A stretch of 64,000 nt of DNA from Ziziphus jujuba (taxonomy: Eukaryota; Streptophyta; Magnoliopsida; Rosales; Rhamnaceae): the NCBI RefSeq assembly GCF_031755915.1, contig NC_083379.1, positions 47,314,001 through 47,378,000 on the forward strand, given 5' to 3'. The notes below the pieces were generated by a model. That model did not search any database and had not been told where the DNA came from. It worked only from the letters and a program-made list of their open reading frames with translations. Shown here in pieces: positions 50,548 through 62,416 of the stretch (positions are counted from its first letter, which is position 1; the number at the start of each line of letters is the position of its first letter). Both the position numbers and the translations under genes were made by a program.

Positions 50548-51545
50548 TGTTGGAAGGCGGGTCTTTGTTGAGCCGCTGCTGCTGATATGAAGATCATGAT
50601 CGGTAGTTATATGATAATGAGCGTCCTTTCAGCAAAGCAGAAGGTCATGGCTGCCATTTTGGATCAGATGATGAGGAAATTAATCATACCCTGTCAGTAT
50701 GGTGCTCCCTTTTTCTATGCTCATCGAGGGAAGACTCAACACTTGATTATGGGAAGAAGACCCAGAGACTTGTTCCACGCTGCTAAGTCATCGGCTGCGC
50801 TAATGATCATTGGTTTGGTGACCTTTCATTAATGATCAAAATTATGCCAAACCATCTCAACCAGAAGACCACAAGATATATATATATATATATATACACA
50901 TTAACTTACACCATGGTTATATAAATGGCCAGTTGTTTTCCTTGAAAATTAAAATTAGCTTGGCAACTGGTATAGTAGAGTTTTCTTTTTTCTTTTTTTC
51001 TTTTTTTCTTTTTTAATTTTTTTCCTTTAATTCAAAAATTGAAATAGTAAAACTTTTTTTTTTCTTTTATCAAGGAATACAATATATTTCTTAACTAAAT
51101 AAAAGAAAATTTCACCAATTCTAAAAGACTAGAATTAGCGCAAAACCACTAGATCAAGCCTTTAAGTGCTTGTATAGGAAAAGTAGGAAATGTAAAGGTT
51201 GACATAACCGAGTTGATCGAGTTCAAAATAGCTAGTTTTTGTTTGATTATTATTATTATTTTTATTTTTTTTATCATCTACAATGATTCATAATTTAAAA
51301 GGGAACTTTATAGATAAAGATGTAAAAAGTATATCAATTGAGCCAACTACACTAAATAATTAAATTGTATAATTACAAATAAATAATTAATCCTAAGAAA
51401 AAGTCCTAAAACAAAGTCAGTTAAGCATTGAGAATTATTAATCATATATACAATTTAACCAATCATGGTTGCAGGAGTTGGCTCAAGACTCTATTACTGC
51501 TTGCTTATAATTTAATCAGCTGTGGATTATATTTAAATACCTATG
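50548..51545 (-). pseudogene. Orphan 5' end of a gene-H-like WAK: signal peptide remnant plus promoter
   Basis: 50566-50657 on the minus strand encodes a gene-H-like signal peptide (ATG at 50655-50657, then FCFAERT), broken by a TAA where gene H has CAA. Further left similarity fades within the first residues of the mature part. The upstream 50658-51540 matches 41968-42800. Nothing of the EGF or kinase remains nearby, so only the promoter and first codons survive. Confidence 0.75.
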
Positions 51546-51792
51546 AGCTGCAGGTACTAATTTGTTATTAAAATCAATTGGATAATATAATACCAAAATC
51601 AAACTAAGATGAGATTGGTGTGATGGAAACATCAGTGACCAAGACTAGTCTACAATATGCAATTTTTAATATCTTCCCATATGATAGCTAAAAGATGAAA
51701 AATACTTGATTGAGTCCTACATGTAATTTTCATTTTGGAAAATCAAGTACGTACGTCAAAGTTTGGCTACAATATTATTGGAGCCTGAGTAC

Positions 51793-51834
<42 letters not shown>

Positions 51835-52075
51835 TCCCCTTAATTTCTCTGCCTTTACCCCTCTGTTTCTTTGTTATCGTCGTCATTGCAATTGCATGGT
51901 CTGACTAATCTTGGTAAAGTTGACTTCGGTACTCCTGTCTCTACGCTGCAACTTGCATCAATGCTTTGATGCTTGCGTCCTTTCCATTCACACGCAGCTC
52001 TCCCTCCTTTCACAAACTTTGGGTGGGGGTCCAGCCCTTTGGTTGGACCTTCCAGGTTGAGCCTTGCTGGCTTAA
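51546..52075. other. Intergenic region
   Basis: No gene is seen. 51600-51795 resembles 61615-61790, upstream of gene L (shared words such as GAGATTGGTGTG and GACCAAGAC), so it is older WAK promoter DNA. A TC microsatellite lies at about 51798-51828. Confidence 0.5.
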
Positions 52076-52541
52076 TGTCACGTCCCGCGAAAAAGGAGTA
52101 AAACCCTTGAGGTTTAACCGGAAGGTTCTACACTCTCCATGAAGATCCATGAGAAGCCCGGAATATTCTAGAGGATTCAAGAGAAACCTAGACTAATGGA
52201 GATGAGAATCTCTCTAGAATATCCATGTAAATATCTTGTACATAACCCTAGAATAATCTAGAACCCTAACTAGATAGGTGACATATGTACATATCTAGAA
52301 TCTTCCTACATGCCAAGCCCTCTATATAAAGGGTTGGACTCTCTCATTTGTAACACATCTAAGATATCCAAGAATCCAAGCATTCTAGTAATACAAGTAT
52401 TCTCCACATTCTCTCAAACTCTCCTACTTCCTACTCTCTCACTCTTAGCTTCCGCATTTTCATAGCTTGTGAGCAAGGCTTACTTAGCAAGGGAGGTACT
52501 AAGTGCCGCACGGGAGTGTTGGAAAAGTTAGGCCCGTGACA
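52076..52541 (+). mobile_element. Solo LTR, 466 bp, with 7-bp terminal inverted repeat
   Basis: It starts TGTCACG and ends CGTGACA, flanked by TTAA on both sides (52072-52075 and 52542-52545). A TATA box (CTCTATATAAAGGG, about 52320) stands in the middle, as expected of an LTR promoter on the plus strand. The TGTCACG start is common in Gypsy-type LTRs, so a Gypsy origin is my guess. No internal region is present. Confidence 0.72.
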
Positions 52542-52545
52542 TTAA

Positions 52546-53329
52546 GCCCAAAATATTTCGGGCTTTGGATACATGTATAACAGCTATCGTCCTCTTGGGA
52601 TGTCCACACCTTCTATATTCAAAGCCCAATGCCAACATTCTTCTTCTCTCCAATTTATTAAAAAAAAATAAAAAAAAATTATAGCAGTATTTTTGGGACA
52701 AAAGCATTTTCTTAGAGACGTCGTACAAACGACACAAAAATTCCACAATTAAAGCACAGTTTTGGACGCCCTTGTTTGAAAATTATTTGTATTTAATATT
52801 CCAAGAAAGAGTACCGCGCCAACAATTTAACTTTTTTCATCATAATTTCTTATTTGACTTTTGTCATCATAACTTTTTCTTATTTTTTTTTCAAGTTTTG
52901 GTCTTTATTTTTCGAAGTATGATCCCGAATAAATGCCATAAGAAAATTGGATCTAGGAATTTCAGAAGTGCGAGCAAATCTGAGTCTGTTTCTCTTTTTA
53001 ATTGGTCAATGTTCTATTCTTCATAATTCCATTGCTGCAAGCAAATAAGCTATGTCTATGGGTATTTTATTGCAATTTTATGTCCTTTTGTTTATTAGAT
53101 AGTTCCCTGTTGCTTATTCAACCAAAAAAAAAAAAAAAAATCCCCTTTTGCTTGATGGTTTTTATGTAGACTTGACTAATTAGGTAATGTTTGGCAGGAA
53201 ATAAGCATACAAAACTGATTATTCTTGAAAATTATTACGCCTCACCACATATGGAAAGATATTTATTGACATTTTCCAGATAGACTATGTTGCATAGGGG
53301 AAAAACTACAAATATTCTATGACCAAAAG
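52546..53329. other. Intergenic region
   Basis: No gene is seen. It is AT-rich with A or T runs near 52660-52680 and 53125-53142. Confidence 0.45.
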
Positions 53330-53340
53330 AGAAATTATAT

Positions 53341-53463
53341 AGACGAGTGTGGTAGCTCAGTTGATAATAGCAACCCCACCTACGTTTTCTATGCTGTATA
53401 GTCTACCAGAGGATAAAGGATACCTGGGGGCATGTAATCAGTCAAAAAAAAAAAATAAGAAGA
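53341..53463 (+). mobile_element. Probable tRNA-derived SINE, 123 bp, with 11-bp target duplication
   Basis: The sequence starts with a tRNA-like head containing an A-box (TAGCTCAGTTG, 53353-53363) and ends in an A-rich tail (about 53443-53463). It is flanked by a perfect 11-bp direct repeat AGAAATTATAT at 53330-53340 and 53464-53474, as left by LINE-type integration. A good B-box is not visible, so the copy may be truncated or degenerate. The family is unknown to me. Confidence 0.65.
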
Positions 53464-53570
53464 AGAAATTATATTATGCACTGAAATAAAAAATTGCAAA
53501 AAATTAAAAAAAAAAATGACGTATGACACAGATCCAATGTCCACATGACTATACATGCTTAATTAATTGC

Positions 53571-54757
53571 TTAGATCCCAGAATAGTCCAACACTACATG
53601 GTTCCTAATGCTCTCATATGCAGAAGTTGTCTTGCTGCCATCATTTGCATTGGAAGTCTTAGCAAGCAAGTACTCAATTTCCTCCATATTCATGACCTCC
53701 TTATTAACCTAAGGATGCTTCTCTGTTTTTGTCAGTCGTTGTAATTCCATTGCTACTTCTTTCATGCTAGGCCCATCATCCCCTCTCAAATTCAAACAAC
53801 TCTTTGCTACCTCTGTCACTTCCTCAATTTTGCTCGTAGTTCTCTTCCTTGTTTATATTACTCTCAAAGACTTCAAACAACCGACCTTCTCTCAGGGAAT
53901 AGAGGAAATACTTGGCTAGGTTTCTCTCCTCCTCTGGCCTATCAAATGACAAAGCCTTTCTTCCTCTGAATAGCTCCACAAGGACAACTCCGAAGCTATA
54001 GACATCGCTTTTCTTTGTCAGCAGGTTGGTGTGCAAGTACTCAGGATCCAAGAGTGCCTTGCATCATTATTGCTACTTCAGTTTGATCAATTGGAACCAA
54101 TCTTGAAGCACCGAAATCCGAGACTTTTGCAGTATAATTATCAAGAAGTATATTGGAGGACTTGACATCTCTATGGATGATTGATGTTAGAAGCCGAAGA
54201 ATGAAGATATGATAATGCGTCAGCTGTTTCTGAAGCTATCTGTAGACGAACTTCCCAAGGTAAAATTGGATGCCTTGTTCTCCTCATGTATGTACTCAAA
54301 GAGGGTGCCATCGGGACGAATTCGTAAACGAGCAAAGGAACTTCTGTCTCTAAACAACAACCCAAGAATTTAACCACATTCATATCGTTAATCTGGGACA
54401 GCACAAGAACCTCATTGACAAATTGCTCTGTTTGGCCTTGATCCACAGTCTTGGACTTCTTGATGGCAACAATCTTGTTATCCGCTAAAAATCCTCGTTA
54501 CACTGTACCAAAACCCCGTCGGTCAATGATTGTGCTAACATCATGGTTGAGTGAAGCCTTTTTTAGCTCTTGTTCTGTAAAGATTCTGACAGCTGTCCCA
54601 TTGGAGTAGTTTTATTGTTGGGAAAGTTTTTGCTGTAAAATGAATCCTCCGTTCTGTCGAGAGAACTTTTCTTTAAGTTTAATGAGCTTACTTTTCGTGA
54701 ATACCAATTATAGCCAAGAGCTACTCACAACCAAGGCAACGATGTCAACTGCGGCAC
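53571..54757 (-). pseudogene. WAK gene L, kinase exon (pseudogene)
   Basis: Exon 3 of a WAK from an acceptor at 54757 to about 53571 is heavily damaged. The activation segment is shortened (about 54050), the catalytic-loop region is shifted (about 54185), single-base changes near 54260 and 54315 break the frame, the glycine loop is altered (about 54500) and a TAA lies in the juxtamembrane part (about 54613). Pieces 53824-54051 and 54171-54446 remain open. It continues with exon 2 at 54998. Confidence 0.88.
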
Positions 54758-54997
54758 CTTGGGATTGTAACAAATATTTGATGATGAGTCATTTATATAC
54801 TAATCGATCTCAAGTTGAATAATCAAGTTTTGCTGCTAATTCCTTCCTTTTAATCTTACTACAGTCTAACATTGGATTGAAATTTTCTCTATTATATATA
54901 TGAATTAAATAAATTTTATACATGTAAATTTATTCCTTTATATATATTTTATCCCTTTAAAATTAATCTAATTTCCTAGCTAGTTAATAATACATAC

Positions 54998-55049
54998 CAA
55001 CGGTGACTCTATTTAAAAGGAGTTGATCTTTTGGCCTGCAAGTATAACT
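54998..55049 (-). pseudogene. WAK gene L, 3' part of EGF exon
   Basis: The end of exon 2 up to a GT donor matches gene G (short EGF type). It is cut at TAACT by copia element 3. The rest of the exon is at 60218-60285. Confidence 0.8.
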
Positions 55050-55492
55050 TGATAAATATCAATGCCGACTTAGCTCCCTAGAAGAATCTAGAGTTATCTT
55101 GTTTTCTCTTTAAAAATGGAGAACAACTAGTGCCTTGGAAGTGGTGAGAAAAATATCTATAATTAAATATTTCTAGAAGTATCCACAACCGACTTTCTCT
55201 TCTATAAATAGGTGATGATGTATGAGTTAAGTGTCATGTCCAAAAGCAATAGAAAAAACAGAGAGTGCTTATGTGTGAGTGTGAGTGTGTGTCCTTTGAG
55301 TGAGAAGAGTGTGAAAAGGTGTTTTGTGTCCTAGTGTAAGTCAAAAATCAAGTGAGTGTGAGTGTGTTAGTGTGTGTTGCTCATTTGTGTGAGTGAGTGT
55401 GTTGCTCTCTTTATACGTGAGAGTGTACCAATTGTTTTATATTAATAAAAATCAATTTTCTTGGTTTCTCCTTTAGTCCTCTGTCTCCAACA
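55050..55492 (+). repeat. 5' LTR of copia element 3
   Basis: It is a 443-bp direct repeat of 59770-60212 with TG...CA ends and a TATA box near 55202, followed directly by the primer-binding site. Confidence 0.95.
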
Positions 55493-55606
55493 TTTTTGGT
55501 ATCAGAGCGTGGTTGGTCCAAGTTCGACTTTGTGGGAGCTTCTTGTTCGTGGTCACGCAGTCAAGACTAAGTTTACGTAGTGCTGCGGGAATTTTCAGCA
55601 ACCATA

Positions 55607-57967
55607 ATGGGAGACCTTCAAGTTGGTGGAGGTATTAAGAAGCTCAATAGTCAGAATTACGGCACGTGGTCAACGTGCATGAAGTCATATTTGAAGGGCC
55701 AAGATCTCTGGGAGATCATAGCTGGCAGTGAAGTCGAGCAACCACAGGATGCTGAGGCTTTGAAGAAGTGGAATGTCAAAGCTGGTAAGGCAATGTTTGC
55801 CCTTAAATCTACAGTTGAAGAAGAGATGTTGGAGTACATACGGGATACTGAAGTGCCAAAAGAGGCCTGGGACACGTTTGCAAGACTCTTCTCAAGGAAG
55901 AACGACACAAGGTTGCAGCTTCTCGAGAGTGAATTACTGTCAACAACACAGCACGACATGACAATCCAGAAATATTTCAACAAGGTAAAAACTCTTAGTC
56001 GCGAAATTACTGAGTTAGATCCTAGTTCTCCTATTACAGAATCTAGAATGAGGAGAATAATTTTACATGGGTTGAGACCCGAATTTAAAGGATTTATTTC
56101 AGCCATTCAAGGTTGGCCAGTCCAACCTTCATTGATTGAATTAGAAAATTTACTTATTGATCAAGAAAATATGATCAAACAAATGGCTGGGGTCTCACTA
56201 AAGAGCGATGAAGAAGCGCTCTTTAGCGGCAGAAGAAAAGGCCGACCCAAACAACAAAAATTTAATAAGGTAAATCAACATGGAGAAGATTTTAGAGGAG
56301 AACAACGGAATAATAGAAATAGACAACAATTTTTAGAAAATAAAAGAAATAATGGACGATTTTTTGAAAATAAAAGAGATGATGGAAGATGCTTCAACTG
56401 TGGAAGAAAAGGACATTATATTAAAAACTGTAGACTAAGGAAGAAATTTACAGAAAGTAATATAGTTATCCCAGAGCCTCAAAATAATATAAGTGAAGAT
56501 GAATGGGATGTTGAAGCATCTTTGGCTACTGCTGAGCTCATGGATGGCTCAAGTTCAATGCAAGAAAGGGAAACGGCACTCGCAGTGGTTATCCCTAGAC
56601 GCATTGATTATAAAAATGATTGGATTATAGACTCTGGAAGTTCAAATCATATGACGGGAGATAAAGAGAAGCTGCAAAGCATGACAGAGTATAAAGGAGG
56701 GCGTATGGTGGTAACGGCAAATGACTCAAGATTGCCGATAGCTCACGTTGGTAAGGCAGCAATCATGCCTCGTTTTAGTTGCCATCAAGTTCAACTGCAA
56801 GATGTCTATCATGTGCCAGGAATGAAGAAGAATTTGTTGTCAGTAGCTCAACTAACATCTTCAGGAAATTATGTATTGTTTGGACCTGAGGATGTTAAGG
56901 TGTATCGAGACCTTAAAATCTCTGGTACACCAACAATGAAGGGGCGGCGATTGGAATCTATCTATGTGATGTCAGCAGAGTCTGCCTACGTAAACAAGAC
57001 AAGAAGGAACGAGACATCAGACCTTTGGCACGCACGGTTAGGACATGTCAGTTACAAAAAGTTGAAGGTGATGATGAAAAAGTCAATGCTCAAGGGTCTT
57101 CCCCAACTCGATGTCGGTGTCGACACAATCTGTGCAGGGTGTCAATACGGCAAAGCACATCAACTACCATTTGAAGATTCAAAGTTCCAAGCAAAAGAGC
57201 CTCTGCAACTCATTCACTCTGATGTCTTCGGGCGTATCAAGCAGTCATCAGTTGGAGGCATGCATTATATGGTGACATTCATTGACGATTTTTCAAGGTA
57301 CGTCTGGGTTTTCTTTATGAAAGAAAAATCTGAGACCTTTTCAAAATTTAAGCAATTTAAGGAAAAGGTAGAAAGAGAATTAGGCAAAAGGATACAATGC
57401 CTACGCACAGATAATGGGGGAGAATATACCTCAAGAGAATTTATACAATATTTAAGAGAATACAAAATAAGACATCAATTGACGTGTCCAAATACTCCGC
57501 AACAAAATGGTATTGTGGAAAGAAAGAACCGACATCTTGCAGAAACATGTCGGAGCATGCTACATGCAAAAAATGTTCCAGGAAGATTTTGGGCTGAGTG
57601 CATGAATACAGCAGCTCATGTGATTAATAGGCTCCCTCAAGCAAAGTTAGAATTCCTCTCACCCTTTGAAAAACTGTGGAACATAAAACCCACAGTAAGC
57701 CACTTTCGAATCTTTGGCTGTGTTTGCTATGTGTTTGTGCCTTCTCACTTACGCATGAAGTTTGATAAGAAGGCAATAAGATGCATTTTTGTCGGATATG
57801 ATAGCCAAAGAAAAGGGTGGAGATGTTGTGACCCTAATACTGGGCAATGTTATACTTCACGAAATGTGGTGTTCGATGAAGCATCTTCTTGGTGGGCACC
57901 TCAAAATACACAGTTGCCAAATTCAAAGGAGATTGAGGTCAAGCTGCAACAAAATATGGGGGAGTAA
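55607..57967 (+). CDS. Gag-protease-integrase part of copia element 3
   Basis: From ATG 55607 (chosen over earlier non-ATG codons) the frame stays open to a TAA at 57965-57967. Order: a UBN2-type gag, a CCHC knuckle (56390-56431), an aspartic protease with DSG (56630-56638), an integrase HHCC finger (about 57030-57160) and a D,D,E core (about 57220-57540), then the integrase C-terminal region. The reverse transcriptase follows in another frame at 58195, so the polyprotein is broken between integrase and reverse transcriptase by a stop and a frame change. Confidence 0.9.
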   Translation: MGDLQVGGGIKKLNSQNYGTWSTCMKSYLKGQDLWEIIAGSEVEQPQDAEALKKWNVKAGKAMFALKSTVEEEMLEYIRDTEVPKEAWDTFARLFSRKNDTRLQLLESELLSTTQHDMTIQKYFNKVKTLSREITELDPSSPITESRMRRIILHGLRPEFKGFISAIQGWPVQPSLIELENLLIDQENMIKQMAGVSLKSDEEALFSGRRKGRPKQQKFNKVNQHGEDFRGEQRNNRNRQQFLENKRNNGRFFENKRDDGRCFNCGRKGHYIKNCRLRKKFTESNIVIPEPQNNISEDEWDVEASLATAELMDGSSSMQERETALAVVIPRRIDYKNDWIIDSGSSNHMTGDKEKLQSMTEYKGGRMVVTANDSRLPIAHVGKAAIMPRFSCHQVQLQDVYHVPGMKKNLLSVAQLTSSGNYVLFGPEDVKVYRDLKISGTPTMKGRRLESIYVMSAESAYVNKTRRNETSDLWHARLGHVSYKKLKVMMKKSMLKGLPQLDVGVDTICAGCQYGKAHQLPFEDSKFQAKEPLQLIHSDVFGRIKQSSVGGMHYMVTFIDDFSRYVWVFFMKEKSETFSKFKQFKEKVERELGKRIQCLRTDNGGEYTSREFIQYLREYKIRHQLTCPNTPQQNGIVERKNRHLAETCRSMLHAKNVPGRFWAECMNTAAHVINRLPQAKLEFLSPFEKLWNIKPTVSHFRIFGCVCYVFVPSHLRMKFDKKAIRCIFVGYDSQRKGWRCCDPNTGQCYTSRNVVFDEASSWWAPQNTQLPNSKEIEVKLQQNMGE

Positions 57968-58194
57968 AAATATGAAGCATGCCAGCTAACAAATGAAGGA
58001 GAAGACGAGCCGACTGTAGCAGCGAGCCTACGATATCATCTCAAAGTCCCTGGCGGTCTGGTGTACATCAAGGAATACCAGAGAACATCGGGTCGAATCT
58101 TCAACAAAATGACGAAGAGACAACTCCACAACCAAGAAGATCTAGCAGACAACGAAGACCAAATCCCAGGTACGCTAATGTAGTAATAACAGAA

Positions 58195-59772
58195 ATGGAG
58201 GATATAAAAGAACCTACATCATATGAAGAAGCATCTAAATATCATGAATGGAGAAAGGCTATGGAAGAAGAAATTTCTGCATTAAATCAATCTCAAACTT
58301 GGGATTTGGTGCCTAAACCTAAAACTGTAAAACCCATATCCTGTAAATGGGTTTACAAGATAAAAACTCATCATGATGGATCAATTGAAAGATATAAAGC
58401 TCGTTTAGTCGCACGAGGATTCTCACAGCAATATGGACTAGACTATGATGAGACGTTTAGTCCAGTAGCAAAGATCACTACCGTACGTGTTCTACTAGCA
58501 CTTGCAGCAAGTAAAGACTGGAAGCTGTGGCAGATGGACGTGAAGAATGCCTTCTTGAATGGAGATCTAGACAGAGAAATTTATATGATACAGCCAAAGG
58601 GTTTTGAAAGCAAAACTAATCCAGAATACGTGTGCAAGCTAAGGAAGGCACTTTATGGTCTAAAACAAGCTCCGCGGGCATGGTACGGTAAGATTGCAGA
58701 GTTCCTTCTTCAAAGTGGATATATAGTATCTTCTGCAGATTCTAGTTTATTTGTGAAGACTGAAGGAACAAAACTAGCAGTAGTGCTAGTATATGTGGAT
58801 GATTTAATTATCACAGGAGATCATGAAGATGAAATCTCTCAAACAAAGAGAAATTTATCAGTTCGCTTCCAGATGAAGGAACTTGGGGAGCTCAAGCACT
58901 TCCTTGGACTCGAAGTTGACCGAACAGAGAAAGGTTTATTTCTTGGTCAACAAAAGTATGCAAAGAATCTATTACAAAAATTTGGAATGTTGGATTGCAA
59001 GCCAATATCAACTCCAATGGAGGTGAATGCTAAGCTATCTGCATATGAAGGAAAAGACTTGGAGGATGCTACTATGTACCAACAATTGGTAGGAAGTCTT
59101 ATCTATTTAACACTGACGCGGCCAGATATTTCATTTGCAGTTGGAGTTGTAAGTCGGTATATGCAAAGTCCAAAGAAACCTCACTTGGAAGCAGTCCAAC
59201 GAATATTAAGGTACGTTAAAGGCACTATAAACTTGGGGCTTCTATATAAAAGAGGAGAGGAATGCAAGTTGGTTGGTTACTGTGATGCCGACTATGCTGG
59301 AGATCATGATACACGACGATCGACTACTGGATATATATTCAGCCTTGGTTCAGGAGCAGTATCTTGGTGCAGTAAAAGACAACCAACTGTATCTCTGTCA
59401 ACTACAGAAGCAGAATATAGAGCAGCTGCTATGGCAGGCCAAGAAGGTATGTGGTTAAGACAACTACTTAAAGATTTACATCAACAAGTTGACTATGCAG
59501 TTTCTCTCCATTGTGATAACCAATCAGCAATACAATTGGCGGAGAATCCAGTATTTCATGCAAGGACAAAACATGTGGAGATACATTATCATTTTATCAG
59601 AGAAAAAGTACTGTTAGAAGAAATTAAAATGCAACACGTTAAAACAGAAGATCAAGCGGCAAACTTATTCACTAAAGCACTCAATATTACCAAGCTTACA
59701 AAGTTAAGAGAAATGCTCAACATGGTGAATAGAGAATCAATCAAGAGAGTCGACATTGAGGGGGAGTATTGA
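58195..59772 (+). CDS. Reverse transcriptase and RNase H part of copia element 3
   Basis: This open frame of 525 codons carries a complete copia reverse transcriptase (YVDD at 58792-58803, [12 protein letters not shown] motif) and an RNase H domain with DADYAGD and STTEAEY motifs. Coding similarity begins before the first ATG, at about 58050 in this frame, so the ATG at 58195 is not the natural start but part of the polyprotein. The stop TGA overlaps the first bases of the 3' LTR. Confidence 0.9.
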   Translation: MEDIKEPTSYEEASKYHEWRKAMEEEISALNQSQTWDLVPKPKTVKPISCKWVYKIKTHHDGSIERYKARLVARGFSQQYGLDYDETFSPVAKITTVRVLLALAASKDWKLWQMDVKNAFLNGDLDREIYMIQPKGFESKTNPEYVCKLRKALYGLKQAPRAWYGKIAEFLLQSGYIVSSADSSLFVKTEGTKLAVVLVYVDDLIITGDHEDEISQTKRNLSVRFQMKELGELKHFLGLEVDRTEKGLFLGQQKYAKNLLQKFGMLDCKPISTPMEVNAKLSAYEGKDLEDATMYQQLVGSLIYLTLTRPDISFAVGVVSRYMQSPKKPHLEAVQRILRYVKGTINLGLLYKRGEECKLVGYCDADYAGDHDTRRSTTGYIFSLGSGAVSWCSKRQPTVSLSTTEAEYRAAAMAGQEGMWLRQLLKDLHQQVDYAVSLHCDNQSAIQLAENPVFHARTKHVEIHYHFIREKVLLEEIKMQHVKTEDQAANLFTKALNITKLTKLREMLNMVNRESIKRVDIEGEY

Positions 59773-60212
59773 TAAATATCAATGCCGACTTAGCTCCCTA
59801 GAAGAATCTAGAGTTATCTTGTTTTCTCTTTAAAAATGGAGAACAACTAGTGCCTTGGAAGTGGTGAGAAAAATATCTATAATTAAATATTTCTAGAAGT
59901 ATCCACAACCGACTTTCTCTTCTATAAATAGGTGATGATGTATGAGTTAAGTGTCATGTCCAAAAGCAATAGAAAAAAGAGAGAGTGCTTATGTGTGAGT
60001 GTGAGTGTGTGTCCTTTGAGTGAGAAGAGTGTGAAAAGGTGTTTTGTGTCCTAGTGTAAGTCAAAAATCAAGTGAGTGTGAGTGTGTTAGTGTGTGTTGC
60101 TCATTTGTGTGAGTGAGTGTGTTGCTCTCTTTATACATGAGAGTGTACCAATTGTTTTATATTAATAAAAATCAATTTTCTTGGTTTCTCCTTTAGTCCT
60201 CTGTCTCCAACA
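59770..60212 (+). repeat. 3' LTR of copia element 3
   Basis: It is a 443-bp copy of the 5' LTR with two visible base differences (near 59977 and 60137), followed by TAACT and the remaining WAK gene L EGF exon. Confidence 0.95.
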
Positions 60213-60217
60213 TAACT

Positions 60218-61213
60218 CCCTTCTTTATTTTCACATTTCTCGTCTGCACCACAAACTTGAGAAGTACTGTTGCATTCATTAATGTCTGCATGTAAATCAT
60301 TGAAAAAAAAAATGATCAATATATCATCAATCAATGGAAAAAAGAGGAATGGAAAATAGCGCAAATAATATGTACCTAATAGTACAGAGCCCTATTCATA
60401 ATTAATGGTGCAGAGCCTTATTCATAATTAAGTAGTCAGTAAATTAATCAAACAATTATATGTACATACCTTGGCAACCATGAAGCATATACGGGGTTTC
60501 CAGCGTAGCGATTGTTGCATTTGCAAATGTATCCAGACGGGTTCCCTCCACAGGCATCACTATCTATGTCCCACACAAGGACCAAAGGCAGCAACTCCTC
60601 GGTGAAATAGGCAATATAAGATGGAAGAAATTAAACTGATCTTTTTCAACCACGAAACATTTCGTGATTGTCGAAGCTAAAGGACTCAACCGACATGTTT
60701 TTGAGTTCAGGAGGGATATCAATCTGGCAACATCCAATACCTGAACACGATCCCTTGCGGACACGGTATCAAGGTTTGGACATCTAGTGAAGCAGCCGGT
60801 TGAGTAATTATCATTGTTTTGGTTACCATAAAGAGATGCAACAGAGTCGCAGCCCATGACTGTGAACTTGTTTTTGAAATTGGAAATGGTAAACATGAGA
60901 AAACTGAGACAGGGTCGGTTGCTGCATTTCCATTTGTAACAAATTCTAGCAACATATGACATGATGCTTATCTCATGATTTCAATGGAGATGTTGGTGAC
61001 TATTAGATTATCACCGAGTGTTGGTTCCTCAGAGGTACAATTGACAGCTTTCCGAGGTGCCAAATGGGTCAGGTATCTCTACGTTTCCACACATACGATC
61101 ACAATTATCAGGCGGGTCTAGTATTGAGCTGATGGCGATGATGCTGTTATGAATATGATCAGGAAAAATACTGCCAACACCATGCTCAGCTGCTGCACAG
61201 CATTCATAAGCAT
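60218..61213 (-). pseudogene. WAK gene L, exon 1 and 5' part of EGF exon (pseudogene)
   Basis: 60285-60218 is the first part of exon 2 (DINEC start). Exon 1 runs from a start at 61213 or 61207 to 60470 and is related to genes G and H. The signal peptide frame meets a TAG at 61118 because the frame shifts before the GUB_WAK cysteines. Further shifts lie near 60985, 60760 and 60630. Pieces of the domain are readable (ISNFKNKFTVMGCDS, GCFTRCPNLD). Confidence 0.85.
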
Positions 61214-62416
61214 ACTGCCAATTTGGATTTGGCTTATCGAAGGAGATTTTAATTTTGTTGTGTGAGTATGGAAATAGGTAAGCTTTTTGTATATAGGCAC
61301 ATCAATGAAAGACTCGACCGGGACTTATCCCACGCTACAAGTAAGTTGAATTTTTGTTACAGAGTCATTTTGTTAGAGAGACTGCATTTTGTTCCCGATT
61401 CATTTTAAAAACCATATACACCGCGTTTGAATAAGTCTTAAAACAATTAAAATCAGAATTTATTAGCTAGCAATGACAATAAATTATCTGATAATGAATA
61501 AGTAAGTCCCCACATTAATCATTTAATCACTGTATTAAGTACATTCAATTCTAATTGTTTGATATTAAATTAATTTCAAATTTTTGTGTTAGAATATACT
61601 TCCTCAAAACAGACTGAGATTGGTGTGAATGAAACATTACTGACCAAGACAAGTCTACAGTAACGTGCAGATTTTAACTTTATGATCATTAAATAAGATC
61701 ATTAAATAAAACCAAGCTGATTGAGTCCTGCATGTTTTCATTCTGGAAAGCAGAGCAAGGAAACGTTGGCCTACAATATTGCAGCTTGTGAAATGCAGTT
61801 GCTCAAGTTGCATAATGCCATCAAACCTTAACACCAAATCAGCATATATTTCACAAAACTTCAACAGAGCTAATATGAAAATAAGAATAATGAGAATAAA
61901 TACAAAAATAAAAATACAATAAAAAATTCCGACCAAAATCAGTTTCAAAACATGTTTGCTTCTTTGATAGTCTTCTTGTCATGAGTTATGACCCAGTCAG
62001 TCAATAATTTTTTTTCTTTTTCTTTTTCTTTTTTTTTTTTATATGGTGTTTTTTCAAATATCGTACAAGAAAAAAATTTTGACAGAATACATATCCTTGA
62101 TCCTTAAGACGGTCTACTTTATCCACGTTCTGATTCTTCCAAAAGCCCATCATGGGACAACTCATTAGTCCAAAATAATACTTTAATTCTAAAACAAATT
62201 CTTCAACAATATTATTATATATCTTAATTTTTAGGGGGAAAAAAAATTACAATGACGGAGAAATATAAACATACATACATAGGGGCTAACAAATTTCTAC
62301 AGAAATTTTGCAGCATTGAAAACAAAAATTTTATATTCAAAGAACAAAAATGATAACAACATGACGACAAGTGATACAATGTCCATAACATTAGATATTA
62401 TATATGCCGAATGTGC
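61214..62416. other. Intergenic region between genes L and M
   Basis: No gene is seen. 61615-61790 resembles 51600-51795. T and TTTTTC runs lie near 62010-62040. The rightmost part is the 3' flank of gene M. Confidence 0.5.

Larger units (their letters stand above)
55050..60212 (+). mobile_element. Copia element 3: very young full-length Ty1/copia retrotransposon in the EGF exon of gene L
   Basis: LTRs 55050-55492 and 59770-60212 are both 443 bp and differ at only two bases by my count (about 0.5%). The target duplication TAACT is at 55045-55049 and 60213-60217. A primer site (TTGGTATCAGAGC) follows the 5' LTR, and a purine tract GAGGGGGAGTAT precedes the 3' LTR. The domain order is that of Ty1/copia. 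The LTR carries a TATA box (CTATAAATAGG, about 55202) and GTGAGTGT repeats. It lies opposite to the WAK genes and is the youngest insertion in the window. Confidence 0.96.

Noticed and set aside
61655..61948. A 97-codon minus-strand frame with a hydrophobic start
   Set aside because: It is in AT-rich intergenic DNA, has no relative at the matching site 51600-51800 and no recognisable domain.
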